Origin: Macrotrachela quadricornifera
Taxonomy: Eukaryota; Rotifera; Eurotatoria; Philodinida; Philodinidae
Length of the DNA stretch: 64,000 bases
Direction of reading: 5' to 3'
Assembly: GCA_022393335.1 (NCBI GenBank)
Contig: JAJEKB010015930.1
Span: forward strand, 144,549 to 208,548
Shown in pieces: positions 33,368 through 45,528 of the stretch. How positions within the stretch are numbered: the first letter of the stretch is position 1; each line of letters opens with the position of its first letter. The notes below the pieces were generated by a model that was not told the DNA's origin, searched no databases, and worked only from the letters and a program-made list of their open reading frames with translations. Made by a program: the position numbers and the translations under genes.

Positions 33368-36300
33368 TTAACATGTAAAAAGCATTTCAACTAGCACAGC
33401 ATACAAGAGTAAACAAACAAAAAGCCACTTATCGATTGTAACTAAGTCACTGTTGTTAGGTGTTGATGTTATAGGACTCCATCGACCAGGAATTGAAAAT
33501 GAAAAATTTGACATATATTTCTCATATTTCGATGGCTTTTGGTTCAAAACAAGATCAGCTAGTATATCAGCCCATATAGGAACGAATTTCATTCCCCGTC
33601 CAGCAGCATACATAGTTAACTTATCATGATAACGTACAGCATTAGGTAAATAATCAATAATAAATCCATTATCAGGAAGAAAGCTAGCTAAGCAAGTTGA
33701 GAGTCCGACATGATAAGAATTCGGATCAACAAATGGAGCATAGGTTGTTACCCATTGTCTTGTACGCTCGACTAGTCGTTCATCAGCAATACCTTTTCGA
33801 TCATTTGGATAAATTAATGGCTTAGACATATCTGCAATAAAATCTGGTGAAATTTTAACATATCCTGGTCTATTACTTGATTCTTTTGAAAATCCATCAT
33901 ACAATGACTGTTTATTACCACCAAATGCAAGCCATGTTGGAATTTTGTAATTATTTGGTCGTAATTGAAAATAGATTGTTGGCAACTCCCATAATGTCAT
34001 ATGTAAAATAAAACCGAGTTTTTCCGATACATTTCGAGCATATGGTCCTGGAACAAAAATAACTTTTGTTGCATTTAATGAACTACGATCAGTGAATAAA
34101 CGAACATAGGAAAATGTCTCCGGTATAGTTTCATCTAGTTTGAGAAAGGTTTCACCTGTACGTATAATAATATGTTTTCCTGTTGCCAATTTTTGCAATG
34201 ATTCCATAAGTGCTATTACATTAATGTATCCTGAATTTGAATGATATACTCCTTTATAAGTATTAGATATACGAAAAAATGGAAATCGTTGTTGTAGATC
34301 TGTTGAATTCAGCATTTCACAAGTCATATTTACTTGTCGACAAGTTCTTTCAATATTTTGAAGACTTCCTTCTGTTGTTTCACTCGTATTATAATCACCA
34401 AAATATAAATAACCCTCATTAGTATTTAATATTGTTCCTTTAGTTAAATTGGCATCACGTTCAAGTTGTTCCCAATATTGAACTGACATCATAGCTAATT
34501 CAGCTAAATATTGTTCATCATACATTTGTCGAAATTGTCGTGTGTCTGATGAACCAGAACTTCCTTGTGGGTTACCAATTTCATATTGTTCAATGATGAC
34601 TATTCTCAATGATGGATTCATATTAGCTAATCGAATAGCTGTTGCTAATCCAACAGGTCCACCTCCAATGATTGCAACATCAAAAAGTTCTTCTTGTATA
34701 ATAAGTGTTGCTCGAAGTGCAGATAAGAGACTACCTTCAATCTATCCATGAGCACTACTTATATGTTCACCAATAAAGTGGACATTACCAACTGATTTTT
34801 TTAGACTGTCCTTTATATGAAATTCTTGATAAGGTGTAAATAATACAAATGCACCATGAGAATATGGATCATTACACCAATGTTTTGTCACACCACCTCT
34901 ATAAAATTGCCGTGTATCAATTTCAGTATAAAGTGCATCAACATTATCGACAGCTAGTTTCACTGCTTCATCATCAGATAATGATTGCCATAAAATTGCA
35001 TCTTGAGACCATGTATACGAACCGAGAATAGCTGCACCACTTACATTGGCTAAATTAAAATTATGGTAATAAACAAATCTAGCTGGTAAATCGGTTGTCG
35101 AATGACCACCTCGAATTCCTGCTTTATTAATCCACCATGTTTGATTATAAAATAATGCAACTTTACTTGCACAATCATAATGTACTTGCCTCAATGCACG
35201 ATATGTATCTCGAAATAAATCACGATTTTTATATTCAATTATTCGAGCTGCTGTAGCTGTTGTTGCAACAATAACTGAATCGTATCGAGGAGTCAGTATT
35301 GGAGTTAAGGATGAGTTTGATACCCATTCCATACTAACATCATTTGGAGGATTATTATTCCAATCAACAACTGTTATATGATGATTATAAAGAATTGTGC
35401 ATCGTCCATCAGGAATGGCAAGACAAGCGTTTCTCAATGAACCTATTAAAAGATCATTACCACCAATAATATGAGAAAATGTTGTATCATCTGAGATAAT
35501 TATCATATCAGCTATGCTCTCGGTCAAAGCTGTATGCAAATTCGTTTCAATATTTAGCATTAAACCAATATAATCAATAGCACCACGTGATAGATTGACA
35601 GAATTTAGATATTGATCGACACTGTATGAGCCCCATTTTTGACTAAAAGCTTCTTGTCCTTCCGTGCGTATCATCTCAATCAAAGGTTTTGTTGCATAAT
35701 CCCATAACTGATCAGCAGTCTAAAAATTAGATAAACAATTACAACTTATTTAAATAATGTAGTCTAATATTGCAAAATGTATGAGATTTCATTCATTTTC
35801 TTACTTCCTAAATATTCTTCTAGCCTCATATCGTCGATAGTTGTTCATATGATCATAGATCTGTGCACAGAATGTAGAAGAAAAAAATGCTTTGAGAATA
35901 TTACTTTACTGCAGTATCTGAATGCATTTAAGGTAGTTCAAAAATTCTAATCATGATAGTTTCCTCCTCACTCACTCTCTCATCATGATTATACTCCTAA
36001 CTATATGCTGATAGTACTTGAAATTCTCTATCTTTCTGGACATTTGTGTATTATTTTGCATTTATCTACAATTCGCTGCTTTTTTTCAAATTATAAATAA
36101 TTTAACAATAGCAAAACATATAAAACGATGTACAATATCAAGCACTTTCAGAATATACTTTGAAATGACTAATTGTCGTGACCAGAACTTTCGGCTGACT
36201 CTAAATAATTCGTGTTTAACAATATTGTTGCATTTAATTCAAATAAATTCTGAAAATTTTCTCTCTAGATCGAGATGGAGATCAGTACAAAATAAGTCAT

Positions 36301-37000
36301 CGGGATTGGAACTAAAAAAACATGGTCGTATATATCACTATTCTTGAATAACTCATTTCGGATCAAGCTTTGCTGAAACAAATATAAATTTGGAAAATTG
36401 CTGACTTCAATAAAATCACTAATAAATAAAAAAAACTAGAATACATACCATTTTACTTTCTTTATCTGTTAAATTAAATTTAAATGCATTTGGATTTTGT
36501 TCCGTTTGTCGAGTTGTTTGTAAGACATTATTTAAAAAAACTGGCGCATTTGGATCATAACTTATAAATTTCGTTGTGGGTAATTTAAATCGTTCTCGTA
36601 CGTAAATATTTAATAATGGATGAACTTCTAAAGGTAATCGCATTGCTCCTAATTCAGTTATGTAGTTTGTACCCGGTTGTCGATGTGTTAAAATTCTTCC
36701 ACCAACACGATCACTTGCTTCATAAATTGTGATACGATGTCCAGCACGGGCTAATTCAATAGCTGCCGTTAAACCTGAAATACCACCACCAACAATACCA
36801 ATGTTTAAACAGTGAAAACATTTTGGAAGACCAACTCGAGCAACATTCATCATTTGGTCAGAATATTCTAATGAAGGTTCTTTTCCACTATTCGATTCTG
36901 TTATTCGTTGCTGGATATTTCTAACAAAAGTGTCATAACGAAGGACAGTCTCAGTGTGTTGTATCATGAATAGCAATAATATTAGCAAAAACTTCCACAT
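33368..37000 (-). CDS. secreted L-amino-acid oxidase fused to a DAO-type flavoprotein, with an in-frame TAG
   Basis: Two exons, 37000-36449 and 35719-33368, with a 729-bp phase-0 GT-AG intron. After a signal peptide ([18 protein letters not shown]) comes an FAD-binding amine oxidase. It has [21 protein letters not shown] and DRVGGRI (dinucleotide and GG motifs), ELGAMRLP as in L-amino-acid oxidases, and C-terminal GEHISSAHG. That should be followed by a Trp, but the codon is TAG (34742-34744). The same frame then continues with [12 protein letters not shown] and directly into a second FAD domain, [19 protein letters not shown]...[16 protein letters not shown]. This is the pattern of monomeric sarcosine/N-methyl-amino-acid oxidases (DAO family). 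The protein ends in a hydrophobic anchor ([17 protein letters not shown]). Total 967 codons counting the TAG. It would deaminate L-amino acids with release of hydrogen peroxide outside the cell. It is either a pseudogene by one TGG-to-TAG change, a stop-readthrough protein, or a sequencing error. No other lesion is seen. Confidence 0.8.
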
Positions 37001-37231
37001 TCTTTATGAATCTGAAATAAAAAATATATGAAGAAATATATTTTAAACTGAATGATTCGACCAAAGAGACAGAGTTCGACTAATGACAAATGATCAGACT
37101 TATACATACATCATAAATAATATAAAATCTTGTAATTCTCACATTTACAATTAAGGCTATATAAATAAACGATTCAGATTTTAAGGGTGGCACTTTATCT
37201 TCATTTTACCAAGTACAGTAAAGTAAGTTAC

Positions 37232-37789
37232 GACCATCCCCTCGAAAAATATCAGCTTTCGTTGCAAAATGCGAAATTGAAGTAAATGTATAGGTAGATA
37301 GTCCGTCTTTAGATCTTTTAGAAACGATATGGTGTTTTTATCCAACACTCCTCTTAGCTAAAAATTTTGATGATTTTCGTTAACTACTTCTTGAAACTAT
37401 GCAGTGCCTACCAGACTCTTTTTTTTTAAATTAACTTTGGTTTTCATTACACATGTAAACATTTATGTAAATAAACATTCTTTTTTATAGGATTTTTTGA
37501 ATCATTGAACTTGTGATCTCTCTTCTCCGCCTATAAAGTATGAATTAAAGAAAAAGTGTCTGATAGGCGCTGCATTCTGACATACTCTTTCAAACAAAAA
37601 AGAAATTAGTATATTAAATGAACTCAGACAGACAACTCTTGCTTGCCAAATCATCTGCTTTGGATTCTTGTTCGGTTCTTAACTCTGTCAAACGTCAGAG
37701 TGTCGAGTTAAAAATTTTATTATAGCTTCCACATTTCAACCTATTTGAACGTATCTTAACTGAGGTCAATTTTTGAGGGAGAGATGGCC
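37232..37789 (-). mobile_element. TTAA-flanked MITE, diverged copy 2
   Basis: In reverse orientation this aligns with 56870-57594. The right end read on the minus strand is TTAAGGCCATCTCTCCC followed by TCAAAAATTGA, against TTAAGGCCACCCCCCCC and TCAAAAATCGA. Then TACGTTCAAAT and TGACGTTTGACAG are shared. Near the other end GATAGTCCGTCTT and TTTTAGAAAC match GATAGCCCGTCTT and TTTCAGAAAC. The left boundary has TTAC instead of TTAA. It is shorter (558 bp) and decayed. Confidence 0.65.
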
Positions 37790-38594
37790 TTAACTTTGCC
37801 TGGAAAGTAAAATGAATTATAATACTTTCAATTTAATGTCAATATTTTAGTCCAACATCATACACTGATAATATTACAGTGGATAACTTTAGCATAGCAG
37901 ACGGGTATGTAATATTTTGCCTGAAAAAGGATTTTTTTAGACAGAGCGAGTTATACGTCACTTGGAAAATAAACTCTGACAAAAGAAACCATTTTTTCAC
38001 TATATGACATAAATAAATTACACAATAATTTTAAAAAATCAATGAAAAAATAATTCAGTTTTATTTAACAGGATCTGCCTTGAAAGTGAGGTTAAAACAC
38101 AGATATAGGTGTGCCTCTGACTGAGGATGAGGACAAAATACACGCACGCAAAAAACAGGAAAAGAGCGTCGCAGTGCCTTTAGACGAAGGCGAAAGCATA
38201 GACATAGAGCTTTTTATCTGATAGTCCCTGGTAAACCCTGTTAAATAGATCTTATTTATAATGTATAGAAGTTTTGAATTATTTTTTTGTAATTCAAAAG
38301 CGTCATGAACTCCATTTTTTTTTTGAAAAAAATATCTCTTTTTGGTAATTATCTGTACAAGACTCTTTACTAAATTTTCGAAAACACCTTGTCAGGAAAT
38401 GTATCATTGCGCGTAGTTTCATGCAGTGATTTCCAATATTACATTCTTTTTGCATTAGAAAACTATTGGAATGGGAAACTAGATGAAAAGTCTTTGTAGC
38501 ATTGGAACTTTTTGTTTATAAAAGCCAAAACAATTCTGAATAAAACGCTTTTTATTATACACAATTCGGAGTATCACCTTAATTTTGCATCAGA

Positions 38595-38879
38595 ATGATC
38601 ACTTGTTTTCAGATATGGGGATTCGAAGACAAAAGGTTCGGTTTTTGGATAGCTCAAAACAACGGCTACATTGATCAGTTTGAGATGGCCTATGACCAAC
38701 TATGGTCTCGACATAGAAGAATAGCCAGCGAAAGTTTGAGAACACTCGAACATAAATTGTTTTGCGTACTTACAAATTGCGGAAAGGTTGGTTTTCAAGG
38801 TCTTATCCAGCTTGGAACTGGAACTTTTTTCGAGAAGCTTTTACTATTATACGTGATTCGATGCAACTCAACGAGCTGA
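38595..38879 (+). CDS. doubtful hypothetical frame, 94 residues
   Basis: An ATG-initiated frame whose composition (WGFEDKRFGFWIAQNNGYID, QFEMAYDQLWSRHRRIA) is richer in Trp, Gly and Arg than random AT-rich frames nearby. I see no splice partner, no family and no paralogue in the window. It could be the remnant of an acquired gene. It ends about 280 bp left of the transposon insertion site. Confidence 0.2.
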   Translation: MITCFQIWGFEDKRFGFWIAQNNGYIDQFEMAYDQLWSRHRRIASESLRTLEHKLFCVLTNCGKVGFQGLIQLGTGTFFEKLLLLYVIRCNSTS

Positions 38880-39171
38880 CTTCGAATACCATTGTAATTT
38901 TGCACGAAAATGTCTCAGTATTCACAAAACTGATGATTTCAGAGCAGAACCATGGCTGTTTTGTATACCACTAGCATTGTTTCTGCCCATTTATATGACT
39001 TAGCATTATGGCCAACAATAAGTCACATATAGAAAAGTACTTCATGGTAGTTTAAGATCGATCGAATTTAAATTGTTTTGTGTTTATAAAATACCGTATG
39101 ACAGATTTTTTAAAATATGATCTAAAAGGAATGTTGAAGTTTATAGGGAAGGAGTTTGCACCCCTCTCCAC

Positions 39172-39194
39172 CAAGGGGGAACAAACTGATTTCT
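39172..39194 (+). repeat. left terminal inverted repeat of the two-gene transposon
   Basis: 23 bases, identical to the reverse complement of 45506-45528. It runs directly into the first GATTTC word of the subterminal array. Confidence 0.93.
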
Positions 39195-39356
39195 TGATTT
39201 CTTGATTTCTTGATTTCTAATATTTTCGGATGATTTCTAGTGATTTCTCTGATTTCTAGTGATTTCCCTGATTTCTTGTGATTTCTCTGATTTTAGTGAT
39301 TTCCCTGATTTCTTTTGATTTCTTTTGATTTCTCGTGATTTCCAATGATTACATTT
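39187..39356 (+). repeat. left subterminal GATTTC array
   Basis: About 15 GATTTC words at spacings of 8-13 bases (the first four at exactly 8), with linkers such as TTGAT, TAGT and CCCT. Probable transposase-binding sites, by analogy with subterminal repeats of hAT and P elements; the binding role is inference. Confidence 0.85.
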
Positions 39357-39564
39357 TAATTCGGATCGACCATTAAGCTTTTATCATTTCTTCATATCAT
39401 AAAAGAAAGCATTTCTTATACGTTGATTTTATTATAATTAAACATATATGCTGAAAATATGAGTTTTATTAAAGAAAACAATGATTTAACAAAATGAAAT
39501 TAGAAACATAATATCACAACAGTATATAGTTCACACAAAACAAAACAAATTAAATTATTAAGTA

Positions 39565-42441
39565 TTATTGACGTTGAACCCGTGATAACCTATCTGACGA
39601 TAAAGAACATTTATCATTCTGTAAATACCAGCACGCAGCTTGTTTATGTAAATATCTTTTGTTACCATTAATAGTAATTTCAAAGAAATTATGAGCAAAT
39701 TCTTCTTTTACATTATCAAATAATCTAATACCAGGTGTTCCACATACAGAAATATTATCCATAATATCTAAAGTATTATTTAAATCCATATCATCGTCAA
39801 CATTATCATCATATAGATCATCAGAAATATCGTTGTTTATTTCATCATCTGATTCAGTATCAAAATTAATGTTCTTGGAGTCACTATCACGATTCTCTGT
39901 GATCCAAAAATCTTCCAATAGACGTTCAATGCTATCACTAAGTTCTTTAAGTGATATTGTTTGTTTATTTGATGAGATTTGTTTAATTTTCAAGGGTTTA
40001 AAAAGTTCAACTGTATGTTTAAATGCGTTAGCAACGGTGTTTTCAATATCAGCTTTTGAGATAATTATTGTATCTGATGTATTTGAAGTATTTTGTGACG
40101 TTGAAGGTACTTTATGATGTTTAGGAAAACGTAATTTATTTTCATTTGCATGAATTTTTATGTCATTTAAAGTACATAGTTTGTTGATACGATTTAAAAA
40201 TTGTGAAATGGTGAAATTAACTCCTGCTGAACTGATGCTAGATATGGATCGAGCTGTTCGAAAAGTACTTTCACAAGTTTGCGAATTCTGTAGCCATATA
40301 TGAAGAGCTTCAGGAGGAAGCTTTCCTTCTGATACAAGCACAGCTAAATATGTAAGACTATGAGCATTAATCTCAATAGAGAAGTAAGATTGGTATGTGA
40401 TAAAATATTTGCATTTTGATTTATTTTTCTGAGTATCAGATGTAACTAAACCAGATAATTTTGTATAAACTGAATCAAGTTCAGCTTTTGTCATAGAATT
40501 TAACCATAAAAACCAAAGACGAAAAACGAACACGACGAACCATGCATGAAATATTCTATTTTCTACAGTTATACTTTTTTCAATATATGCAAATCGAAGA
40601 CTTTGTATAGCCTATAAAGAAAAATTACGATTATTAATAATAATCTTTGTAATAGAACTTTGAAATAGTAATATATCAGTTCGATAATATATTTCTTAAA
40701 TAATTTATAACTCAACATTTTGAAAAAATAAAGAAAAACTTTCGTTGTTTGATGAGCGTGCTTCAACTTTATTTGGTACAAATGAACTAGGAAATTACAC
40801 TCAAGAGTTTTAAATTAGTATCAATGAATTTATTCGTACATGTTTAAAGAATTTTTTGCTTAAACCCTGTTCACTTAATTATCTATTTATAAACAGAATA
40901 AAATTTAGGAATGATTTATCTACTTATAATTTTTTGTTTACCTTAAGATAAATAATAATACCAGTTGAATTCGGAACTTGTTCAAGCATATTAATTACAT
41001 TCTTGTTTGATATTTTAACACATGATCCATAATTTTGTCTATCTTTTGGATTAACATCAGATGGTACAAGTGCATGATCAAGTTTAGAAAAATTGTCAAT
41101 TAAATAAAAAAGTGGTTCAATACTAATTAATTGATTACCTAAAACGAGTGCTGCCGTTGTTGACAGAAGTCTGTTTCGTAATTTTGTGCAAACATGAATC
41201 GGATCTTGTATACATACATATAATTGCTGTTGTTGCATGAAAAACCAACACCAATTAGTTGGAAGATCAATCTCAAGAAGATCAGGATGTTCATCATGAG
41301 AAAAATGTCCAAAAAAACCAAGAGATGTTCTCATAGCATGTAAATAACGACTGTCACAGTCAGTTGCAAATCCAATAATTCTAATACCTCTGGTCTTACA
41401 TTCTTCAAAAATATGGAGCCAACGTGCAATGACATTTGACGAGATAAATTTATTATCTGTACCATATGCAGCAAGAATATACGGTGGAATGTTGTTAATT
41501 GAAGAAGAAAGTGGTTGAATAAGACAAGCATTTAGAGATTTTGCTAGTAATTGTTCAGCACACCATTTTTCAAAACGAGCAAAAGATGTTGAATACAAAT
41601 TATTAACAGGTATTCCATTATTGTCAAGAGGAAGTGAGAAACCGACAAATGTGTTCGATTTTGTATCATACATAAGTTTAGGGACAACTGCAGTGCAATC
41701 CTCTGCACAGAAACCAATTGTTGATTTATTTAAATTAAAATAGTTACGAATATCATCATAATTAAATTGTCCTTCAGATAAATGACTTTTTGATGAATTA
41801 ATGTCCGACTGAATAATTTGTATACTCGGTAAACAAGCAGGAAGATTCAAACGTACAAATTCATAAGCTGCACGACCACCAAGAATATACAAACAAGCAG
41901 CAAATTGACGAACAACTGTATCATAACGATATCCTTTTTCATCAGTAATGAAATTTTTAATCATATTATTCATCATAACATTAAAAAATGTAAAATCAAT
42001 TTTATTATTCGTAATAAGATTTGAACAATTCACAAGTGTTTGAATAAATGGAAATAATTGTACTAATTGGCCAGGAATAATAAGATCAAGAGAGTTGCTT
42101 GAGCTATGAGAAGAAATTGTTGAACGTTGTTGAACTAGGCCATGAAGAATATCAAAAAAACGTTTGACTTTATATTCAATTCCTGTTTTTATAATGAGAC
42201 TGCCATCATTAAGTATAACGCCAACTTTCTTTTTCAATGGAATCAATTCGTCTGAGTTAAGCTGAAGAAAATCAAATATGTTTTTAACGTCAAGAAGACA
42301 ATCAATTGATGTAATATCTTGTGCTTTCATAATTTCTACAACAATACTACCACATTGCTGTTGCACCAAATTGTAAAATGCATCATCGTGAAATGAGAGA
42401 ATATCTTCCACAAAATTATTGCTAAAAGCAAAATTTGACAT
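39565..42441 (-). CDS. P-element-like DDE transposase candidate
   Basis: Two exons, 42441-40942 and 40611-39565, joined in phase 0 by a 330-bp GT-AG intron, give 848 residues. Residues 10-100 form a domain shared with the neighbouring gene (VEDILSFHDDAFYNLVQQQC; LNSDELIPLKKKVGVILNDG). The core has acidic motifs in P-element order: GFCAEDCTAV (D248) before a strand ending VGFSLPL, ATDCDSRYLHAM (D361/D363), then IQDPIHVCTKLRNRLL (D413, H416), SDVNPKDRQNYGS (464-473), and after the splice QTCESTFRTARSIS with E614. In P/THAP9-type enzymes the second and later motifs are DG..N, D.PHL.K..RN and a late LE.FF..R. I infer D248, D361 or D363 and E614 as a catalytic set. No THAP finger is present. An acidic Asp-rich segment precedes the C-terminus. 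It is in tandem with the accessory gene, 402 bp upstream. Confidence 0.72.
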
Positions 42442-42842
42442 TTTTCAAAGTTCTAGAAAAGAGTTAATCATTATCGTGTTGCAGAGACTTCAGATACAAA
42501 TTAAAAGAGAAAAAGAAGGAGATAAAAACCACATACATTTTCTTTTGCTTTTATTGGGAAATTTTATACAAGTTATTTGTTAATTCTTATAGACTAATAT
42601 TTGTAACAGTTCTCAAGTTTTATTTCAATACTCTAGCTTCCTAAAATATTAAATAATTTATATTAGTTATGACCTTTCCATCTCTTTCTACTCAAATATA
42701 TTGAAATCAGTTTTATATCAAATTTATTCCACTAAAGTATAAATACATAAACACTATCATGAGTCTACAACATACAGTAGATAATATAGAAATAAATAAT
42801 AACTATTATAATTACAATAAAACTACAATTTTAAAAATACAT

Positions 42843-44650
42843 TTAAATAGTCTTTTTTTTCTTTGATACAGATGGAGAGAATGTTTGTGTTCTCTTTTTT
42901 TTCTTTGATAATTTTGGAATTGGTACAATTGAACTTGTGGAATTATTGGTTACCGGATCAACAGATGTATCCAAATCACCATCAAATGTATCAACAGCAT
43001 TGAGAGTCATATTTCCACAAGTATTTTTCGATTTCTCTTGAATCATAGAACATGGACTTTCATTTGTTATATGACGAATGTAATTAGATAACTAAAATGA
43101 ACAAATAATGTATTATATATCAACATATGAATAGCATTATATAAAGAAGAAATATAACAGAATGAACATGATTAGCATAGTTTCTATGGTGACTTTTAGA
43201 AGAGAAATATTCACGACATAAAGACATATGCTTCTCAGATACTAAAATGTTCATTAGAAAATTTACAAAATGAAAGGATGCTCATTTCTTTTTCATATTA
43301 CCCACGGAATTTTCTTTAGTTTCATTTATAGACTAATTTTTACTAGTATATAGTTCTAAAGAAAAATAATAATTTTTAGGCATTCAATAAAGAACAAAAT
43401 TAAATCAATATCGTTCAAAACTATGACATTAATAATGTACACTAGGTTGGTATAAATAACTATTGTTACTAATCGACATAAAAGCAAAAAAACAGTTTCC
43501 ATGATAATATTGACATGACTATACACAGTCGAATACATCGGTTTGTATTAGGATCACTTATTTCTCTGCTGACAGATTAATTCGAAAGATAATTAAATGA
43601 AATCTCAGCTTATATCAAAGCTGGACAACTCCGGAGTTAACTCCTCTAGCAACCAGATATTTGAGGATACAACTCCGTGGCAATCATCGAAGTTACAGGT
43701 TGTGTCAAAGCTACTCATTCCAGCACAACTCTAAAACTCCACTTCGTGTCTCATGGTACTCCTTCAACTCCGCCAGAGTTGAGTGAAAAATGCTGGAGTT
43801 GCCAATCTCTAATTTACATCATATTTTTCAAAATACAAATAGCTTACAGTCTATATAGTACTTATATGAAAGTAAAAAGCATAGTTACTATATATTCTTC
43901 TATTCGTTTAGCATTTATGAGTTCTCAAAACTATATTTAACTATCTTCTCTGAAAGTATAGAAGTCAAAGTAAAAATGACTTACAAGAAATGAATTATTC
44001 TTTTGACCTAATGTTGAATTTTTACCACATTGACATTTGATATACGCTCTGTTTGAAATCGAATCGATAATAATTTCATAATCAATTCCTTCTTCAATTT
44101 CGAAATTGTATTGATTGTTACTTTGTTTTATTTTTTGACACCATTCTTTTAATCCATTGATCAAATGGTTTTTAATATTCTTTTCAAAAGCTGAACTAGT
44201 ATTAACCGATGAAGTATTGTTTGTTGATTCTTGTTCAGATGAAAATGCACCATTAAGAGAATTATTAACAAATGAAGTATTGAAAGATGTATTGTTTGTC
44301 ATAATTTGATTTAAAGACATTGACGTTGTTTCACGTTCTGTTTGATTCTTGTTATTTGTTAATACACTTTTTAACAATTTCATTTTGCTTTTAATTCCTG
44401 GTAAGACAATATGTAAATTTGTATTCAATTTCACGCATGTTTTTTTTTTTAAATCAAGTAAATCATCAGATTCATACGATAAAATTTCAAAAGGATCATG
44501 ACATGTTAAAAAACATTGTGCACTATTAATATCTTGAAATTCAAGAAGTTGTGATACTTTATTACCGGCAAACCTTTTTACGAATTCAAAAAAAGGTTTA
44601 TCTTCGAGTTCCATAATATTATCAGGTAAAGCATTGGCCCTCTTAGGCAT
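42843..44650 (-). CDS. transposon accessory protein sharing the transposase N-terminal domain
   Basis: Two exons, 44650-43985 and 43091-42843, with an 893-bp phase-0 GT-AG intron, give 304 residues. Residues 10-98 (NIMELEDKPFFEFVKRFAGN; YESDDLLDLKKKTCVKLNTN) align with residues 10-100 of the transposase candidate. They keep the pattern FxxFV, LLxxQDIxS, F-x-L, SDxLxxLKKK and a following L-N-x-x-L stretch. A Ser/Asn/Thr-rich linker follows, then IKCQCG with later histidine, a possible zinc-binding unit. The tail is basic (KKKKR and VSKKKK), suited to nuclear import. It is likely a DNA-binding or regulatory partner, or a repressor made by the same element; its function is inferred from sharing and position only. 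I do not recognise the family. Confidence 0.68.
43618..43805. repeat. AACTCC-rich insert inside the accessory-gene intron
   Basis: A less AT-rich block holding about seven AACTCC/GGAGTT words, including the palindrome AACTCCGGAGTT and the hairpin CAACTCCGCCAGAGTTG. It begins GCTGGACAACTCC and ends GGAGTTGCC. Probably a small repeat element that landed in the intron. The splice sites of the host gene are untouched. Confidence 0.4.
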
Positions 44651-45356
44651 ATTCGAAATAGTTCAATGATAAATAAAAAAAGTAAATAGTGTTTAATAAA
44701 TAGAAAGTTGTTGTTTATTCGTTGAAGATGAAAATAGGAATGAATACAAATAATTATGTTAGATCGTTAGTGAATTATACGAAAAAAAAATATATGAAAA
44801 GAAACAGAATAAGAAAGAAACATGTGAGTATCAAAGTTGAATAATAATATTAATTTGTGTTTTGTGAAATAGAAATATTAACTGCATAGTACACCTTTCC
44901 TGTACAGATTTCATGATATATACTTGTAACACATAATAAAGTAACGCTGTGTTAAATATATGTATTAGTTTCATATCTTTATTGAAGACTGAGCTTGATT
45001 CAGCTCCGATCATGTACATAGATGTTATTTGACGAAGTAGTATTGGGTAGTTTATCTTTTTTTCGACTGCATACGTACATATATAGTATCGATGTGATAT
45101 TACTCTATTTGTCTGTATTTCTAGCTGTATTGTCTCAATCTTTATATAAACGAAGTACACGAAGTAATAGAAATATTAAAAGTAAAAGGTGCAGTTGATT
45201 TAAATAACCCTCTGGGCTGAAAATGTATCGTTCATAGATCATACAAAGAGGCATTAAATTGGTCAAAATGAAATAAAACTAGTATATATTTCTTGTTTCC
45301 GATTTCATATCAAATAAATTTATGAAACATATCAACATGTTTAAGAAGAATTGTAT

Positions 45357-45505
45357 TGATTTCTAGTGATTTCTAGTGATTTCCAGTGATTTCCTATGAT
45401 TTCTCTTGATTTCTCTGATTTCTTTTGATTTCCGTGATTTCTCTTGATTTCCCTGATTTCACTTGATTTCTGTGATTTCCATTGATTTCTTGATGATTTC
45501 TGGCT
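45357..45505 (+). repeat. right subterminal GATTTC array
   Basis: About 15 GATTTC words, spaced 8-13 bases, ending next to the right terminal repeat. They read GATTTC on the plus strand, the same direction as the left array, although the terminal repeats themselves are inverted. Confidence 0.85.
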
Positions 45506-45528
45506 AGAAATCAGTTTGTTCCCCCTTG
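45506..45528 (-). repeat. right terminal inverted repeat of the two-gene transposon
   Basis: Reverse complement of 39172-39194 without mismatch. It is followed by the target duplication CTCTCCAC. Confidence 0.93.

Larger units (their letters stand above)
37001..39163. other. upstream of the oxidase; MITE copy and a weak hypothetical frame
   Basis: Contains the TTAA-MITE copy at 37232-37789, 232 bp before the oxidase start, and the doubtful frame at 38595-38879. Around 38070-38250 a less AT-rich stretch reads like old repeat sequence. Nothing else supported. Confidence 0.4.

Noticed and set aside
36018..36347. 109-codon frame on the plus strand
   Set aside because: It lies inside the oxidase intron, lacks a proper ATG start, and has random composition.
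40569..40781. Possible extra exon between the two transposase exons
   Set aside because: A frame reading VPNKVEARSSNNESF looks protein-like, but no acceptor/donor pair joins it in phase, whereas exons 1 and 2 join directly in phase 0.
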